Positions 37,400-49,000 of a stretch of DNA of 64,000 nucleotides are shown here, piece after piece. Positions within the stretch are counted from its first letter, which is position 1. Every line of letters begins with the position of its first letter. This DNA comes from Spisula solida (taxonomy: Eukaryota > Mollusca > Bivalvia > Venerida > Mactridae). Both the position numbers and the translations under genes were made by a program. The stretch is taken from the NCBI GenBank assembly GCA_947247005.1, contig OX365955.1, forward strand, positions 38,047,822 through 38,111,821, read 5' to 3'. The notes under the pieces are model-generated. The model was not told the DNA's origin. It made no database searches and saw only the letters and a program-made list of their open reading frames with translations.

Positions 37400-40262
37400 T
37401 AAGTTGAGATGAATTTTCAGTGAGTTATTGCCCTGTGATACACACATGGTAATCTTGCGGTTCCAGAACAGTTTCTGGTACTGTATTTCTCTGCTCCTGT
37501 GATTGTTATACAAAACCCCAATCCAGTTCTTTCAAAACAATAAGGAATGAGATACTGGTCTAGACTTAAAATCATTTTGATACTATTCAGCTTCCAGGTG
37601 TCTAAACAAAACGTGAAGCCATACAGAAACATTGGTTCACCCAAGAGACAGACACTAAATGCACTATCCACATCCTTAAAAACTGGATATTTCAAGTATG
37701 CCTTTATTCTGCCTCTGACAATGAATGACATGCTGAAAAGTTTCTTAAATTTGCATATTACCAAGAAGACATACCCCACGTTTCCAATCCTGAATAACAT
37801 CTTGATTGATTTCTACCTTCCCACTCGCTGTGCTTCCAAGATACGAGGGCCATGCACTTAAAAAGTATTAATCAGTGGCCAATAATATGTTTAATATTCA
37901 ATGTGTATAAAAGTGGACATTTTCTGAAAGATACAACATTTGCCTAGCTGACCAATAAAACAATACTGCAATCGGTAAAATATTCATCCATCCATTTGAC
38001 ATTGAACCAATAGGAGTATTAAACACTGGAATTGCGAGAAAATAAGGTATTTTAGTAGACTTAAGGGTTGATATTAATTGTCATAATTTCTATAATAGTT
38101 ATCAGACTGATTTGAAATTTGCAGAATTCATGCACCGTATACTTGTTTAACTAGTGGTGAATCAACATTACTGTTTGGACAGTCAATATGGGTTTACTTG
38201 TACAAGGAATCTGTCACGTTCGAAATACTCCAAAAACTGCATTTTGCTGGGACTATACCCTATACGTTGTTGCTGTATTGTCCTACTGTACGTCTTAAGT
38301 GGGAAAGTCAAACATGTAGCTTTTTTACACATTTATTGATGTTACTATCTTTCACATGATAAATATGTCCTGAATTATTCATAATTTGTTCTTTACAACA
38401 GCTCAAAGAACATGATCACGTGACTAAAAAATACGTATTTTAGATTTATGACGTCATATCCCTAATACAATAATACAGAAAACAAAAATAAAAACACATG
38501 ATAGTAATTTCATACAAGAAGAATTACATGGAATGGACAACAGGAGTAAATTTTCTTTTTTTATCGTAAATAGGGGGTATAACATTACCCCACCCACTTT
38601 TTAAAAGTTGGGATCCAACATAAACTTTTGTTGTAAAAAAATAAATTTAGGTAAAAATGATTAAAATCGTCCGACGAATGAAACTACATATAATAATCTA
38701 GAAAAATTGACATATTAAGAATAAATTAGTGTTTATTTACCTAGTATATATCTAATATTAATAAGGGTGTAAGAGTGGTATTTTGAGTCTCGGGTGTGAC
38801 TTGTTTATATTGCTATAGTTTGATAATAATTAAATGTTTTCAAAATTTTGGATTGCCATTTAATAGTGCAATGGTATATATTGCAAATGATATCAATTTA
38901 ATTTCAGTAAGCCTGAATGACATTTGACAAAAACGCTCATAAATCGTAAGAGCCCATATAACACAATTTTATCACTTTTTATGAGGTATTTTTTGTCCAG
39001 TGCTATAAACCATGTCCTGTTTAAATACCAATAAAATGGAAATGCTTTACTATAAAATGATGAAAATACAACGAACGTCTAGCTGAGAGATTGTTCTTTA
39101 AGAAAATATACACTTTTTATATAGTCAGAGGCAAGGATGTTGATTTATCGCCCACTGATTAATACTTTTTAAGTGGCCCTCGTATGTGAGGCTATCAACA
39201 TCATCTATATCTTGTCCTTCCAGTCTAATAGGGGCATCTTGGAGAGCATTTACTCTCATGCTATTTGTATACTTTATGTTGATCTTCAGTCCTGCCATCC
39301 TTGTGATTATGGTTGTGATGGGATTGAGTCTTTTTTTGGAAGGCTTAGTGAACTTAGGAGAGTTAAGGGAGTCTTATGTCATCAGAAAAGGCAATGACTT
39401 TCAGCTGTTTTGTGAAGGTCCATTGTAATCCTCTTGGCTGGCTTGTCACCCTTTTCAAAACCAGCGTCTCTGGCCATTGTGAAAATCAGCGGTGATAGCA
39501 AGCAGTCTTGATTATTTCCTGTAGTGACAGCAAAGGATAGAGTGAGGTCTGTGTTAAGAATAACTTGACCAATTGCGTTTCCATAGTAGTTAAAATGGCA
39601 TTGGCATCTTGATTGGGATGACATAGTTTGTCATTAAATTTTCCGTATGGTTGGGTGATCTATCATGTGCCTTGCAGAAGTCAATGGTTTTTATGTAGAG
39701 AGGAGATTGCAATTCCAGAGATTCTTCAATGATAACCCCAAGCATTGCAATCTCATCAGCACATGCCTTGCTGTGCGGGCTACTGCTTGTTCATATTCGC
39801 AACTCTATCAACTGCCTTCTTTATGCGTTCGAATATAAATCAGGTTAGAACTGGGATAGGAGCTCGATGCCTCACAAATGATTGCAGTCTCCAAAATCTC
39901 ATTTCTTTGGAAGTTTGACGATCAGACCTGTCTTGAAAACTTTCAGGAACTTGTTCTTTTTCCCAGATGTCTTGTAACAGCCCTAACATGGTGTCTGCTG
40001 TCCCTTCTGTGTTGGCTTTGAGGTCTTCTGCTTGGCTTCCATCTTGGCCTGGAGCTTGGTTGCTTTTCAACCAAGGTGATTTCATCTCTGCTCACAGTAC
40101 CGGCGTCTGTGTGTAGGTCTTTACTCTCATGTATACCAGGAGGAATTCCCACTTGCCATCCACTAAGTATAGTGCTCCATCTTTCCAGTTGGACATATGG
40201 TTTTGTTAATTGAATATCATCGTTGATTGTCCCTAGTGACCTCTCGAGAAGATTCAAAAGAC
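37400..40262 (-). pseudogene. Dead non-LTR retrotransposon (LINE) reverse transcriptase, split by an insertion
   Basis: Read on the minus strand from 40262 down, frames carry recognisable LINE RT motifs: A-P-G-Q-D-G near 40050 (cf. A-P-G-P-D-G), W-E-K-E-Q-V-P, Q-D-C-L-L-S-P-L near 39510 (cf. Q-G-C-L-L-S-P) and D-V-D-S-L-T-Y near 39190, continuing as L-G-S-T-A after the insertion at 37841. Frameshifts and stops make it non-functional. The catalytic Y/F-A-D-D box is not preserved in a form I can see. The clade cannot be set by eye. Confidence 0.65.
37844..39182 (+). mobile_element. Mariner-like non-autonomous element inside the LINE, TA target duplication
   Basis: The ends CGAGGGCC and GGCCCTCG continue as about 30 bp of inverted repeat (ACTTAAAAAGTATTAATCAG), with a 4-bp insertion in the left copy. 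TA lies on both sides (37842-37843, 39183-39184). The 1.34-kb interior is AT-rich with no transposase-like ORF. Confidence 0.75.
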
Positions 40263-42839
40263 TGGCCTATCTGTATTTGTAAAATAGAAATATTTTCTTA
40301 GAGGATGCAGAATAATCATGTAAGATCAAGTTATAGTTATATACAGTCATCATTAATAACTAATGAAATGTTTGTCTCAGAAGGGTTATACATATGTGCA
40401 ATTTTTACTAGGTTCTATGCGTTATAACCCTTCTGAAACGAAAGTTCATTACAGAAAACTCATTTATCGTGGCTTTATACTTTTTAAATTTATGAAGCGT
40501 TTTAGAAGATCTTAAAAACGTATAAATAATGCATTTTGGCTTTCACAAAACTAATGGGTCATAAAATTCTAATTTACCACTTCGTGAACACAGTCCAAAG
40601 TTTGTGTACTCTCGTGAACCATTACTCGATGGAGACGTAGTGTTACTTTTTTAAAAACAAATAATTGCTTAACAACCAACCATTGCGAATGTGGACTCAT
40701 ATGATAATATAGCATGTATATACATTAACATGCATAATATATGAAGTAGATCGGGTATGACCTATGATCATAACTTGTATATCATTAAAATAAATATGAG
40801 CCAGTCTCCAGGAAAACCTGCTATATTGACATCATGTAATTACTGCATGTAACAAGCTTTTAAAAAAGCTTTCAAATAAGAAAAAATGACATATCAAAAG
40901 ATTCAATTTTAAGTCATTTATCCATATATTACTATACATTTGTATCTTAGCTTTAAAATTTCTTATGAATAATGTCAAAATAATTTACTTCGTTGCTATG
41001 GTGACCAATTCCAGAAAAGTACTCTGATTGAGAAAAACGAGCAGTTAGTTGTTTAAAACAGAAGTAAAACTTAAAACTTAAAACATCAATTTCAAACTTG
41101 ATACCATTTTGACCAGTTTACGTCAAGAATTGATCAAATGCAGTATTTATAAAGTACTTGTTACAACGACGTCGAATAACGTTTGAATGACGCTTGCGAC
41201 GTCACGCAAAATGGGTCTGAATAGGGCCTCAACTAAACAGCTGTAACTTCCTTAAAAATCATGATATTAACAAAATTTCTTTTGCATTTTGCTTCATTAA
41301 GATTACTCTTTTAGATAATAAAAAATCGCAAAATCAAATGTTTTGTCAAAATAGCAGGTATTGCATACTAATATGCTGACAGCCATCAAAGACGTGGGGT
41401 CAATGCAATGTACCGTATATCGTAACAAAACAACATATGTGTGTATCAAAGATCTTAAAATACAAAGATTTGAATGAAGTACCAAATCTCACAATATCTC
41501 GCAGCAATCTTCTGAAATCTCGCGAAATCGCGTTTGTTTTCACAACCTTGTATCTCCTGTTTTAATGAACACAAACAAAAACTAATAATTCTATGCTCTA
41601 GATATATTATTCCGCTTTACAATGATACCTCATTTATTGAAATCGGTCAAGGAATAAAACAATATACCTCAAAGAGCCAGACCTACTCTCATTTTATGGA
41701 AATTCAAAGTTTATCAGAAAATACCCGATTTGCCTCATTCAAATCATATTTTCTAAATTATATAAGAGGTAGACAAAAACAAGTTACCTCATACAATAGA
41801 AGAAACTTAGCTCTTCAAAATCAGACATTAGTCATTGAAAACCGATGCCTAACAAAACTTTTGACGCAAAATAACGGAATCTGCTGCATGCTGTTTTGCA
41901 TTTTCTCCAAGCGTTCAATTGAGTGTCCAATCTGTGTGTTTAGATCTTTGTGTGTATTGACTGGCAATAATAATGAATTATTTGTGAGACATTATGAAAC
42001 ATATATTGGTTGTTTTATATCATAAATAGATGTATTTCAACATGTACTTTGATTGCACAAAGGTAATTCATAAATTGTGAACTGAAAAAGTTGTAGCAAA
42101 TAATGGAAACGGGTTCAAAGGTTGGCAGCCATTTGATAGTTTGTCCATTTACTGTAACATTAAGCGTGATCAAATATTTATAACAAAGGTCATGGGCTTT
42201 TCAGCTTAAACCAGACTTTGGTAATAATATATGTGGAAGTGAATACTATCAAACAGTTTCGTGTATGGCTGATCGTCACCGTGAGTCGCAATAAAGCTAG
42301 CAAACCTTGCATGAATTTCATACTCATCTGGATACTGTTTTATCAAAGCACTTACGGAAATTTGAAGCAGCCATCAAATTTAAATTCTGTTTAACTGTTT
42401 TACAACTTCAAAGTGTGGTAAATGGCTCTGCACATGTTAATTATGATTCAGTAAATGAGCTTCAGCAAACCATAACTGTCCTCGACTTCCAGTTGTTAAA
42501 TTAAGAGGATGAAGAATTTAATTTTGAACGCAAGTTTAAGTTTTCCTTAAGTGTTTTGATAAAACAGTTCCATGTTCGTAATCATAACGAATCATTAATA
42601 TTTGCTCATCTTTTTCGACCATTCTTACCTATAAAACTTTAGGGTGACTTTGACACACTTGCCAGCAGTATCAATTACTCATTACCACATCATTCCCGAT
42701 GGTAAACATCGGGTAACCATGTATCTCAGGGAAGCACATGCCGTTGAGTGAATTGCCATGTGAGACTGGACTCAATATCGGTATCACATGACAAAAACAT
42801 TATTTTGAGTTGGTTACAGTAAAATATTATGAATTCCAA

Positions 42840-42935
42840 CTTCAGATTTGTCTGTAACTCAGACTCTAATTTTAGCAAAATCTCAATTTGAGATGAGATT
42901 TCTATTTGAGATGCTTCGCGAGATCGGGGCCAGTT
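42840..42935 (+). mobile_element. Partial GAGATGCTTCGGGAGAT MITE
   Basis: It ends GAGATGCTTCGCGAGATCGG, matching the right end of the complete copy at 53217-53471. The left part is lost. Confidence 0.6.
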
Positions 42936-43104
42936 ATTTTCTCAAGACAGTAAATTGTTCCAGAATAGTGGCTGTACGACATGTTTCTAAAATGATTTAT
43001 CGACATATTTCATGGCCATGACAATAAAAGTTATATCAACATTGTCCTATGGATATTACAAGTCGTTAGATCTACAAATGTATGTATATTAATCTGATAT
43101 CAGT

Positions 43105-43290
43105 GTCACACTTGTATAAACGAGTCAACTTCCGGTTATTACAATAAGTCATAGACGTTTAATTGTATATTCTCCCAATAAGTCATACAGTGACCGGAAC
43201 TCATAGATGCTTTTGCTTGCAATAAGTCATACAAATTGAATTGTATAGTCTCCCAACAAGTCATACAGTGATTAGGTTCATACGTACAGT
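43105..43290 (+). mobile_element. CCACAGTGTATAAA-family element, diverged copy
   Basis: It contains TTGTATAAACGAGTCAACTT, two AATAAGTCATA blocks and a TAGGTTCATACG end. The TIRs are degraded. Confidence 0.55.
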
Positions 43291-43597
43291 TATTAGATGG
43301 ATCATCACTTAAGCGTTATATAGACATTAACCCTCGCTATAATTAGTTATACTAGTGGAACGTTTCTGTCAGCGTAACGATAGGTTGGCCACAGCCTCCC
43401 AAGGGATAGCGACGCTGGCTAAAACAATCCATAAAATAATATAATACGATAAGTTGAAAAAAGTATGGCTAGATGTCAATGATCTATTTATATCTATAAT
43501 ACGTAGATCTATGTATTTGTGTGAAAGTAGTATCAAGGGAAATGACAATGTTTCAAGATGTCTGTACTGACTTCTTCCTAGACTTAAAAAAGCTAAT

Positions 43598-43738
43598 ATT
43601 AAGTCAGACAGGGAATGCAGCACTCAACTTAACCAGCCGAGCACAGAAAATATTAAAAACCACAAGGCCCAATGCCCACATGAACCAGCCGAGCACAGAA
43701 AACATTAAAAAAACATACTAGGTACAATGCCCAACTAA
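43598..43738 (+). repeat. Dispersed repeat R1, second copy
   Basis: AGTCAGACAGGGAATGCAG plus two tandem sub-units with GAGCACAGAAAA and CAATGCCCA. Confidence 0.65.
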
Positions 43739-44794
43739 ACAAGGTATGACCCGCCCTAGACTTTAATCGCATTCAGTAGAACATAGGCACGTTTCCAGGA
43801 TACCATTAGATGTGATCAGCCATATTGCAATACATGAGTGTTGTACCTTCTGCAGACGACAATTTTAGCTTAATTTTAATCTTGGATTTAAGAGTTAAAT
43901 TAGTGTGCAATGTGTTAAGGAAATTTTATTGAAGGGTTTCTATGAATTTTATTGTATTTACGATTCTGTCAATTAAATGTCAGAGAGCCAGTTGTATTTC
44001 TTTTTGAACATCCCTCGTATCTTAAACTATCTTTTGAGTTAATCTTCCGATGTATAGCCTTGCTGAATAGACACTTCGTCAGTCGTATGGAAAGACCGAC
44101 GCCCACAGGAGCAGTCGACGTGATAATGGTATTCTAAGCTTTGAGGTATTAATGTAAAATAACATATCACAATTACTTCATCGCAATCAATACATTACGT
44201 GATCCCTTAGAGATGATATTCCCTCAAAGTTATGTAATATTCATGTTATAGTAGTCTTACTAATCATTCAACTGAGATACGTTAATAACACTCTCAGTAA
44301 TTATTTAATGAAATATGAAACTATTAGATACGTGACGTTGTACATATATATAATACTATATCTAGTATCACATTTTGACTTCACTCAGATTTTTATTTCT
44401 ATAAAATTCACACTGTATGATAGGTACACTGGCACAGAGTCCCCTATATGACGTAATTAATGACATTGCGTTCTGACCAGATACTAGAGCAGAGAACGCT
44501 CTGCCCATTTGTGTGACGAATGTTTTGTATGTAGAAAGTTATCAAGCGAGTCCATATAATTATGCAAACCTTACACAAAATTATTTCCAATGTTTTTACA
44601 ACCAAAACTAACTCTTGCTATTGGTCGACGTGATTCTCTATTTACATATTCTCGTCTGGTCATTATTATATTATGTGGCGTGTGACGTCACTTCATACGT
44701 CAGACATTGCAAAACCTTTACTTAGTGTGCTATTGTCCCGAAACTTTCCGTACACCCCTCGTATATATTGATGACTCTCTATGTTCTCTCGTAG

Positions 44795-45503
44795 GTACAA
44801 AGGGGGAACCATCATTTACAGACACTTTGAAACCTTTGACACTGGACGCTGGTGACAGACTGGTTCTACGATGCAATGTGACTGGTGACCCAGAACCCAC
44901 CGTGGACTGGTGTAAAGATTCAAAGGTTGGATCATTTAACGATGCATGTTCTAAAAAATCTAAGTACTATGTACGTAAATATTAGAATCATACTGAACAT
45001 TTAAGACATGCAAAGTAATGTGGATTCGATCAAGAACATTACAGACAGGGCTTGTTGCACCAAACACATCAATTTGGCACCGCCATTTGGTTGCACACGT
45101 CAACAACACGACGTCGCTAATAAATTAATGATGTTTTGTAATCTCGAGTAATCCTTAGATTCAGACTTTTATTGTTTACTTAAATTCTAAACACACGATA
45201 TTTTTGCAATCATGCTACTTTTTGACCATACGTAAAACACAATGTTTTGTGTATTTGATACTGAAGTGCACATGACAACGCTTGGAATCAATTATGTTGT
45301 CATGGCAATGAAATGTTATCTTCTATTTTTTCGATATACGATATAGAGTCTTCGAGACAATGAAAGGGCAATTATGAAGAATCGTGCTGGTATGTGCTCT
45401 TTGACAATACCGGATGTGACGTCATTAGATTCCGGTGAATATTCGTGCAGAGCTAGAAACGAGGAAGGAGAGGCGAATATTCGAACTACTGTCAATGTTT
45501 CAG
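44795..45503 (+). CDS. unc-22: Post-kinase Ig 3, long C-terminal form (exons 44795-44925, 45347-45503)
   Basis: The first exon opens in phase 1 after a good acceptor (TTCTCTCGTAG). It reads G-T-K-G-E-P-S-F-T-D-T-L-K-P, L-R-C-N-V-T-G-D-P-E-P-T-V-D-W-C-K-D and ends in phase 0 at 44925. The second reads M-C-S-L-T-I-P-D-V and S-L-D-S-G-E-Y-S-C-R-A-R-N-E-E-G and ends in phase 1. It is a clear I-set Ig with both cysteines. No initiator exon or promoter is evident upstream, and the phase fits exon 33420-33600. I therefore read it as the continuation of twitchin rather than a new gene. Confidence 0.8.
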
Positions 45504-45570
45504 GTGGGTAAGGGATGTTGAATATGAACATGAAAACAGTAAACCATGTCGTCATTGGCCTGTGTTGAAA

Positions 45571-45592
45571 TTGGGGGGGGGGGGGGGGGCGG
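45571..45592 (+). repeat. Poly-G tract
   Basis: A run of about 19 G bases in the intron 45504-46098. Its length is assembly-sensitive. Confidence 0.9.
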
Positions 45593-45627
45593 AGACAGAA
45601 ACAAGCTCTAGTAGTAAGAACTGGATA

Positions 45628-45782
45628 CCACAGTGTATAAACGAGTCAACTTCCGGTTATCACAATAAGGAGTACAGTGATAGGAAATCACCGGATGTTT
45701 CAATCACAATAAGTCATACAAGTTGCATTGTATAGTATCCCAGTAAGTCGTGCGCATACAGTGATTTGGTTAATACGCGATA
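45628..45782 (+). mobile_element. CCACAGTGTATAAA-family element, short copy
   Basis: The left end CCACAGTGTATAAA is intact. The internal AATAAGTCATACA motif and a TAATACGCGATAG right end are diverged. Confidence 0.6.
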
Positions 45783-46098
45783 GATACCGGTATTCGAAAT
45801 AGCTCTATATGAAGAGACAATTTCGCAAAGGTCGTAATTATTGCAGATATTAAGTTACTCGATAAAGCTGTCTATGTCCATTCAATGCAGCATAATGGTG
45901 CATTCAATTTGTGTTGCATGTTTGAAGGTTATCTGTGGTCGATGTGAAGGGCCATGATATCAATTTATATCCAAAACAATTATTAACTGATTATATTAAC
46001 TGATTATTTTTCTAATTAGTAAATGATCGCAGTATGGTTATGATTATCTGGGGATAGGTAAAGACATACAGTTTTACCATTATTTTTCATCTTTGCAG

Positions 46099-49000
46099 AC
46101 AAAATTACAGACAATGTCACCGACAAAGTGACGGCCAAAGTATCGGAGAAAGTAACACCGAGGTCTTTATCCATTACCAATGACTTGCCGTATTTCGTTA
46201 AGCATCCACAAGGCCAGATTCTGACTGATGGAGACTCGACAATGATAGAATGTGAAGTTAGAGGTATAGTATATGGTGTTTATAATAAATTATTACATAG
46301 TGTTTACAATAAAATAGTATATGGTATTACAATAACTTAGAAGGTAGGCAGTAAAAAAAAGATCATATTAAGTCAGACAGGGAAGGCAGCTCTCAACTTA
46401 ACCAGCAGAGCACAGAAAACATTAAAAACACACAAGCCACAATGCCCAAATGAACCAACCGAGCACAGAAAACACACACAAGACACAATGCCCTACTAAA
46501 CAGGTAAAGATCCTCCCAAGTCCAAGCTGGCGAAAAGTAGAACAAATTAGTCGAAAGGCAAGATTGGTGGACAATTTTGAAAAATATGGATATTAAGTCC
46601 CCACTGTTAAACACCATGTCAGTCATATTGATACCATTAAGTCACATTATCCTGGCATGTACTCATTTGTTGTGGTTCAAGTAACATGTTTCAAGGGAGA
46701 ATATATTACAGGGTGTCTCATGATATATGTCACCATGACGACCGAATGGCATTAGAAAAATGCTTGATTTCATTATGAAATTGCCATATATCAATTGAAA
46801 GGTAACATTTCAAAGTGTTATTCATTATACGTATAAAATGTCCATATTACTATAAATGCCAGACAGAATCCAGATTCTTGCAAAAGTTCACCTTTTCGAT
46901 AAAATGTGGATAGTAATATAGTCATGTCATATATCGGATAAAACTTTAAAATGTTAGTTTTCAATTGGTATAATTTATGGCAGAGTAAGACAAAGAGCGA
47001 AAGTGCTTAATGCTTAAGCAACTATTGTTACAAGTTATACATATTAAATTTCAAAATCTAAATTGTTTTGCTCGTTTGGGATCCAATATACGATCACTAC
47101 CACTTCGTTAAAATCGAAAAGTTTTTAAAAAATAATACAGTAGGGCCTAAGGAATGTGATCGTCAAATTGACAATAGTTAAATTCTGAATGACGTTAAAA
47201 GTGCGAAAACGACGTAGCCCCGCCTAACGGTTCCATGGGTCGGTAGAAATGTTCCAAACAAATTATTTTTCAATATGCATGTGTATATGAAAACTATTTC
47301 GTACGTTTTCTTTTAATATGTTTTAACCACGACATAAAATATATTTTAGAAAATAACATGTAATAGCAATGGTGTAAGCATTTTCTCGTATATGACACTT
47401 TTATATATCCCATATTATGGAACACCCTGTACATAGGTTCATACATCAAGACCAAGATAAAATCTTCAGTTCAATCTACGACCCCTGAGTATATTGACTC
47501 TACTAATGAGCTGATGCAGGATACAAATCTATTATATTGATTTCTAAATCCAGTTTTAACAAATGATGTATGAACAATCCTTGCGATAACTATCTTACTC
47601 GACCTAATTGCTTACCTAGAAACATGACTAACTAGTATTCTAACAAATTATGTGTACTTTAGTAGCAGTTCATTGGAAACGAGGAAGCGTAAGTCAATCC
47701 TGCGTTTAAGGTCACCAGTATTAAAAGTCCACCAGTGTTAAGTAGCCACTTATATACAGGTACATGTGTATGTTAGATCTCGTGTATTTGTACACTTATG
47801 TTTCCCCCCCCAGAGGGGGTGGGGATGCACGGGGAATTAGACATAAAGACTTTCCCGATGTACCGGAATTTTATAAAACCTGTCGTCACATCTAGTAGAA
47901 ATTAGACTTGGTCCGTATTTTATGAACAACCACACCCCAAGGAATTAGACAGAACTATCTGCACATTGGAGGGAAATTTGACAACCGATTTCCAAAAATG
48001 TCTAATTCCCCTATATAATCCCGCCCTACCCTCTGGGGGGAAAACATTGACAAGTGCACTGTGAGTTCGTGATAAAATCTTATGTGGGCAAAACATTCGT
48101 ATATCAATGTACATTGTATTTTGAATATATGGTTAAAACAGGTACATTATACATGCATCGTTGGTGCATAAATGATTTTTAAATAAATTTTAGTTTTTTT
48201 TTAAAAATACATGTACCTGAAAAATGACTCATTACCCGAAAAAGTCACCTAGGCGAAACGTTGTAAATTAACAAATTAATTTACGTTAAACGTACTTCGT
48301 GCTGGGTGATTTTGTTTTTGGTATATTTTAAAAATGCACTAGATCTAACCCTTAGCTACATATAACCAGTCATAAACTACAAACTCATTTCTTCAAAGAT
48401 TTAAAATAGTTCATGCCCCAAAGCACAATTGATAGATTTGTTGGTCTTTAATTCATAAGGCGTAGATTTTTAAGTTATACATAATAAATTATATTTATGA
48501 GTGGCACGAATCCTTCACAATTTTCTAGTCATAGTTCGTTATCATAAAATCCAAACATAGCGTCGTGACATTAATTATTTCTAAATTACTGAACCAATTT
48601 TACCATAAGTATGCTTAAGTACAAATTGTGCAAGATCAATCGTGTGTTTGCAATGATATGTAACATTATTCAGTTTGTGCAATCTAAATTATCAAGACAC
48701 GATATTTGTGAAATTCATTAGCATCGAGTCGTATCGTTTTATAATGACAGTACTTATCGATAGACCGATTTAAAACTGAAATTGGCAATCTTCAGAAAGT
48801 TGCTACTTTAAATTATACCTGTTATTTATAAACTTGTTCTATTATACGTATAATTATATAACCATAATGTATCAATACATTTTTTATAAACTGGCAACCA
48901 ACTTACTATAGTTAAATATATACATATAAACAATTTTCAAAATCTTCGTTTATTAAATATTTACCAAGAATTATAAGAATGACGATTTTATCTAGTATAT

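Larger units (their letters stand above)
40263..44794. other. Stretch without a supported gene
   Basis: AT-rich DNA between the LINE remnant and the long-form Ig exons. It contains a partial GAGATGCTTCG MITE (42840-42935), a CCACAGTG-type element (43105-43290) and an R1 repeat (43598-43738). A 163-codon open frame at 41534-42025 has no recognisable domain and is probably chance. If the long isoform is real, the whole stretch is intronic to it. Confidence 0.5.

Noticed and set aside
37417..37800. Minus-strand 127-codon frame as a separate gene
   Set aside because: It overlaps the 3' part of the dead LINE and has no domain of its own.
39186..39428. Plus-strand frames in the LINE region
   Set aside because: They are antisense shadows of the reverse-transcriptase remnant.
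41534..42025. 163-codon plus-strand frame
   Set aside because: No recognisable domain, low-complexity AT-rich codons and no splice or promoter context. A chance frame is more likely, but it is the longest unexplained frame in the region.
48215..48270. Second hammerhead-like motif (GGCGAAACGTTG)
   Set aside because: The CTGATGA box is missing, so at best it is a decayed relative of the motif at 9119.
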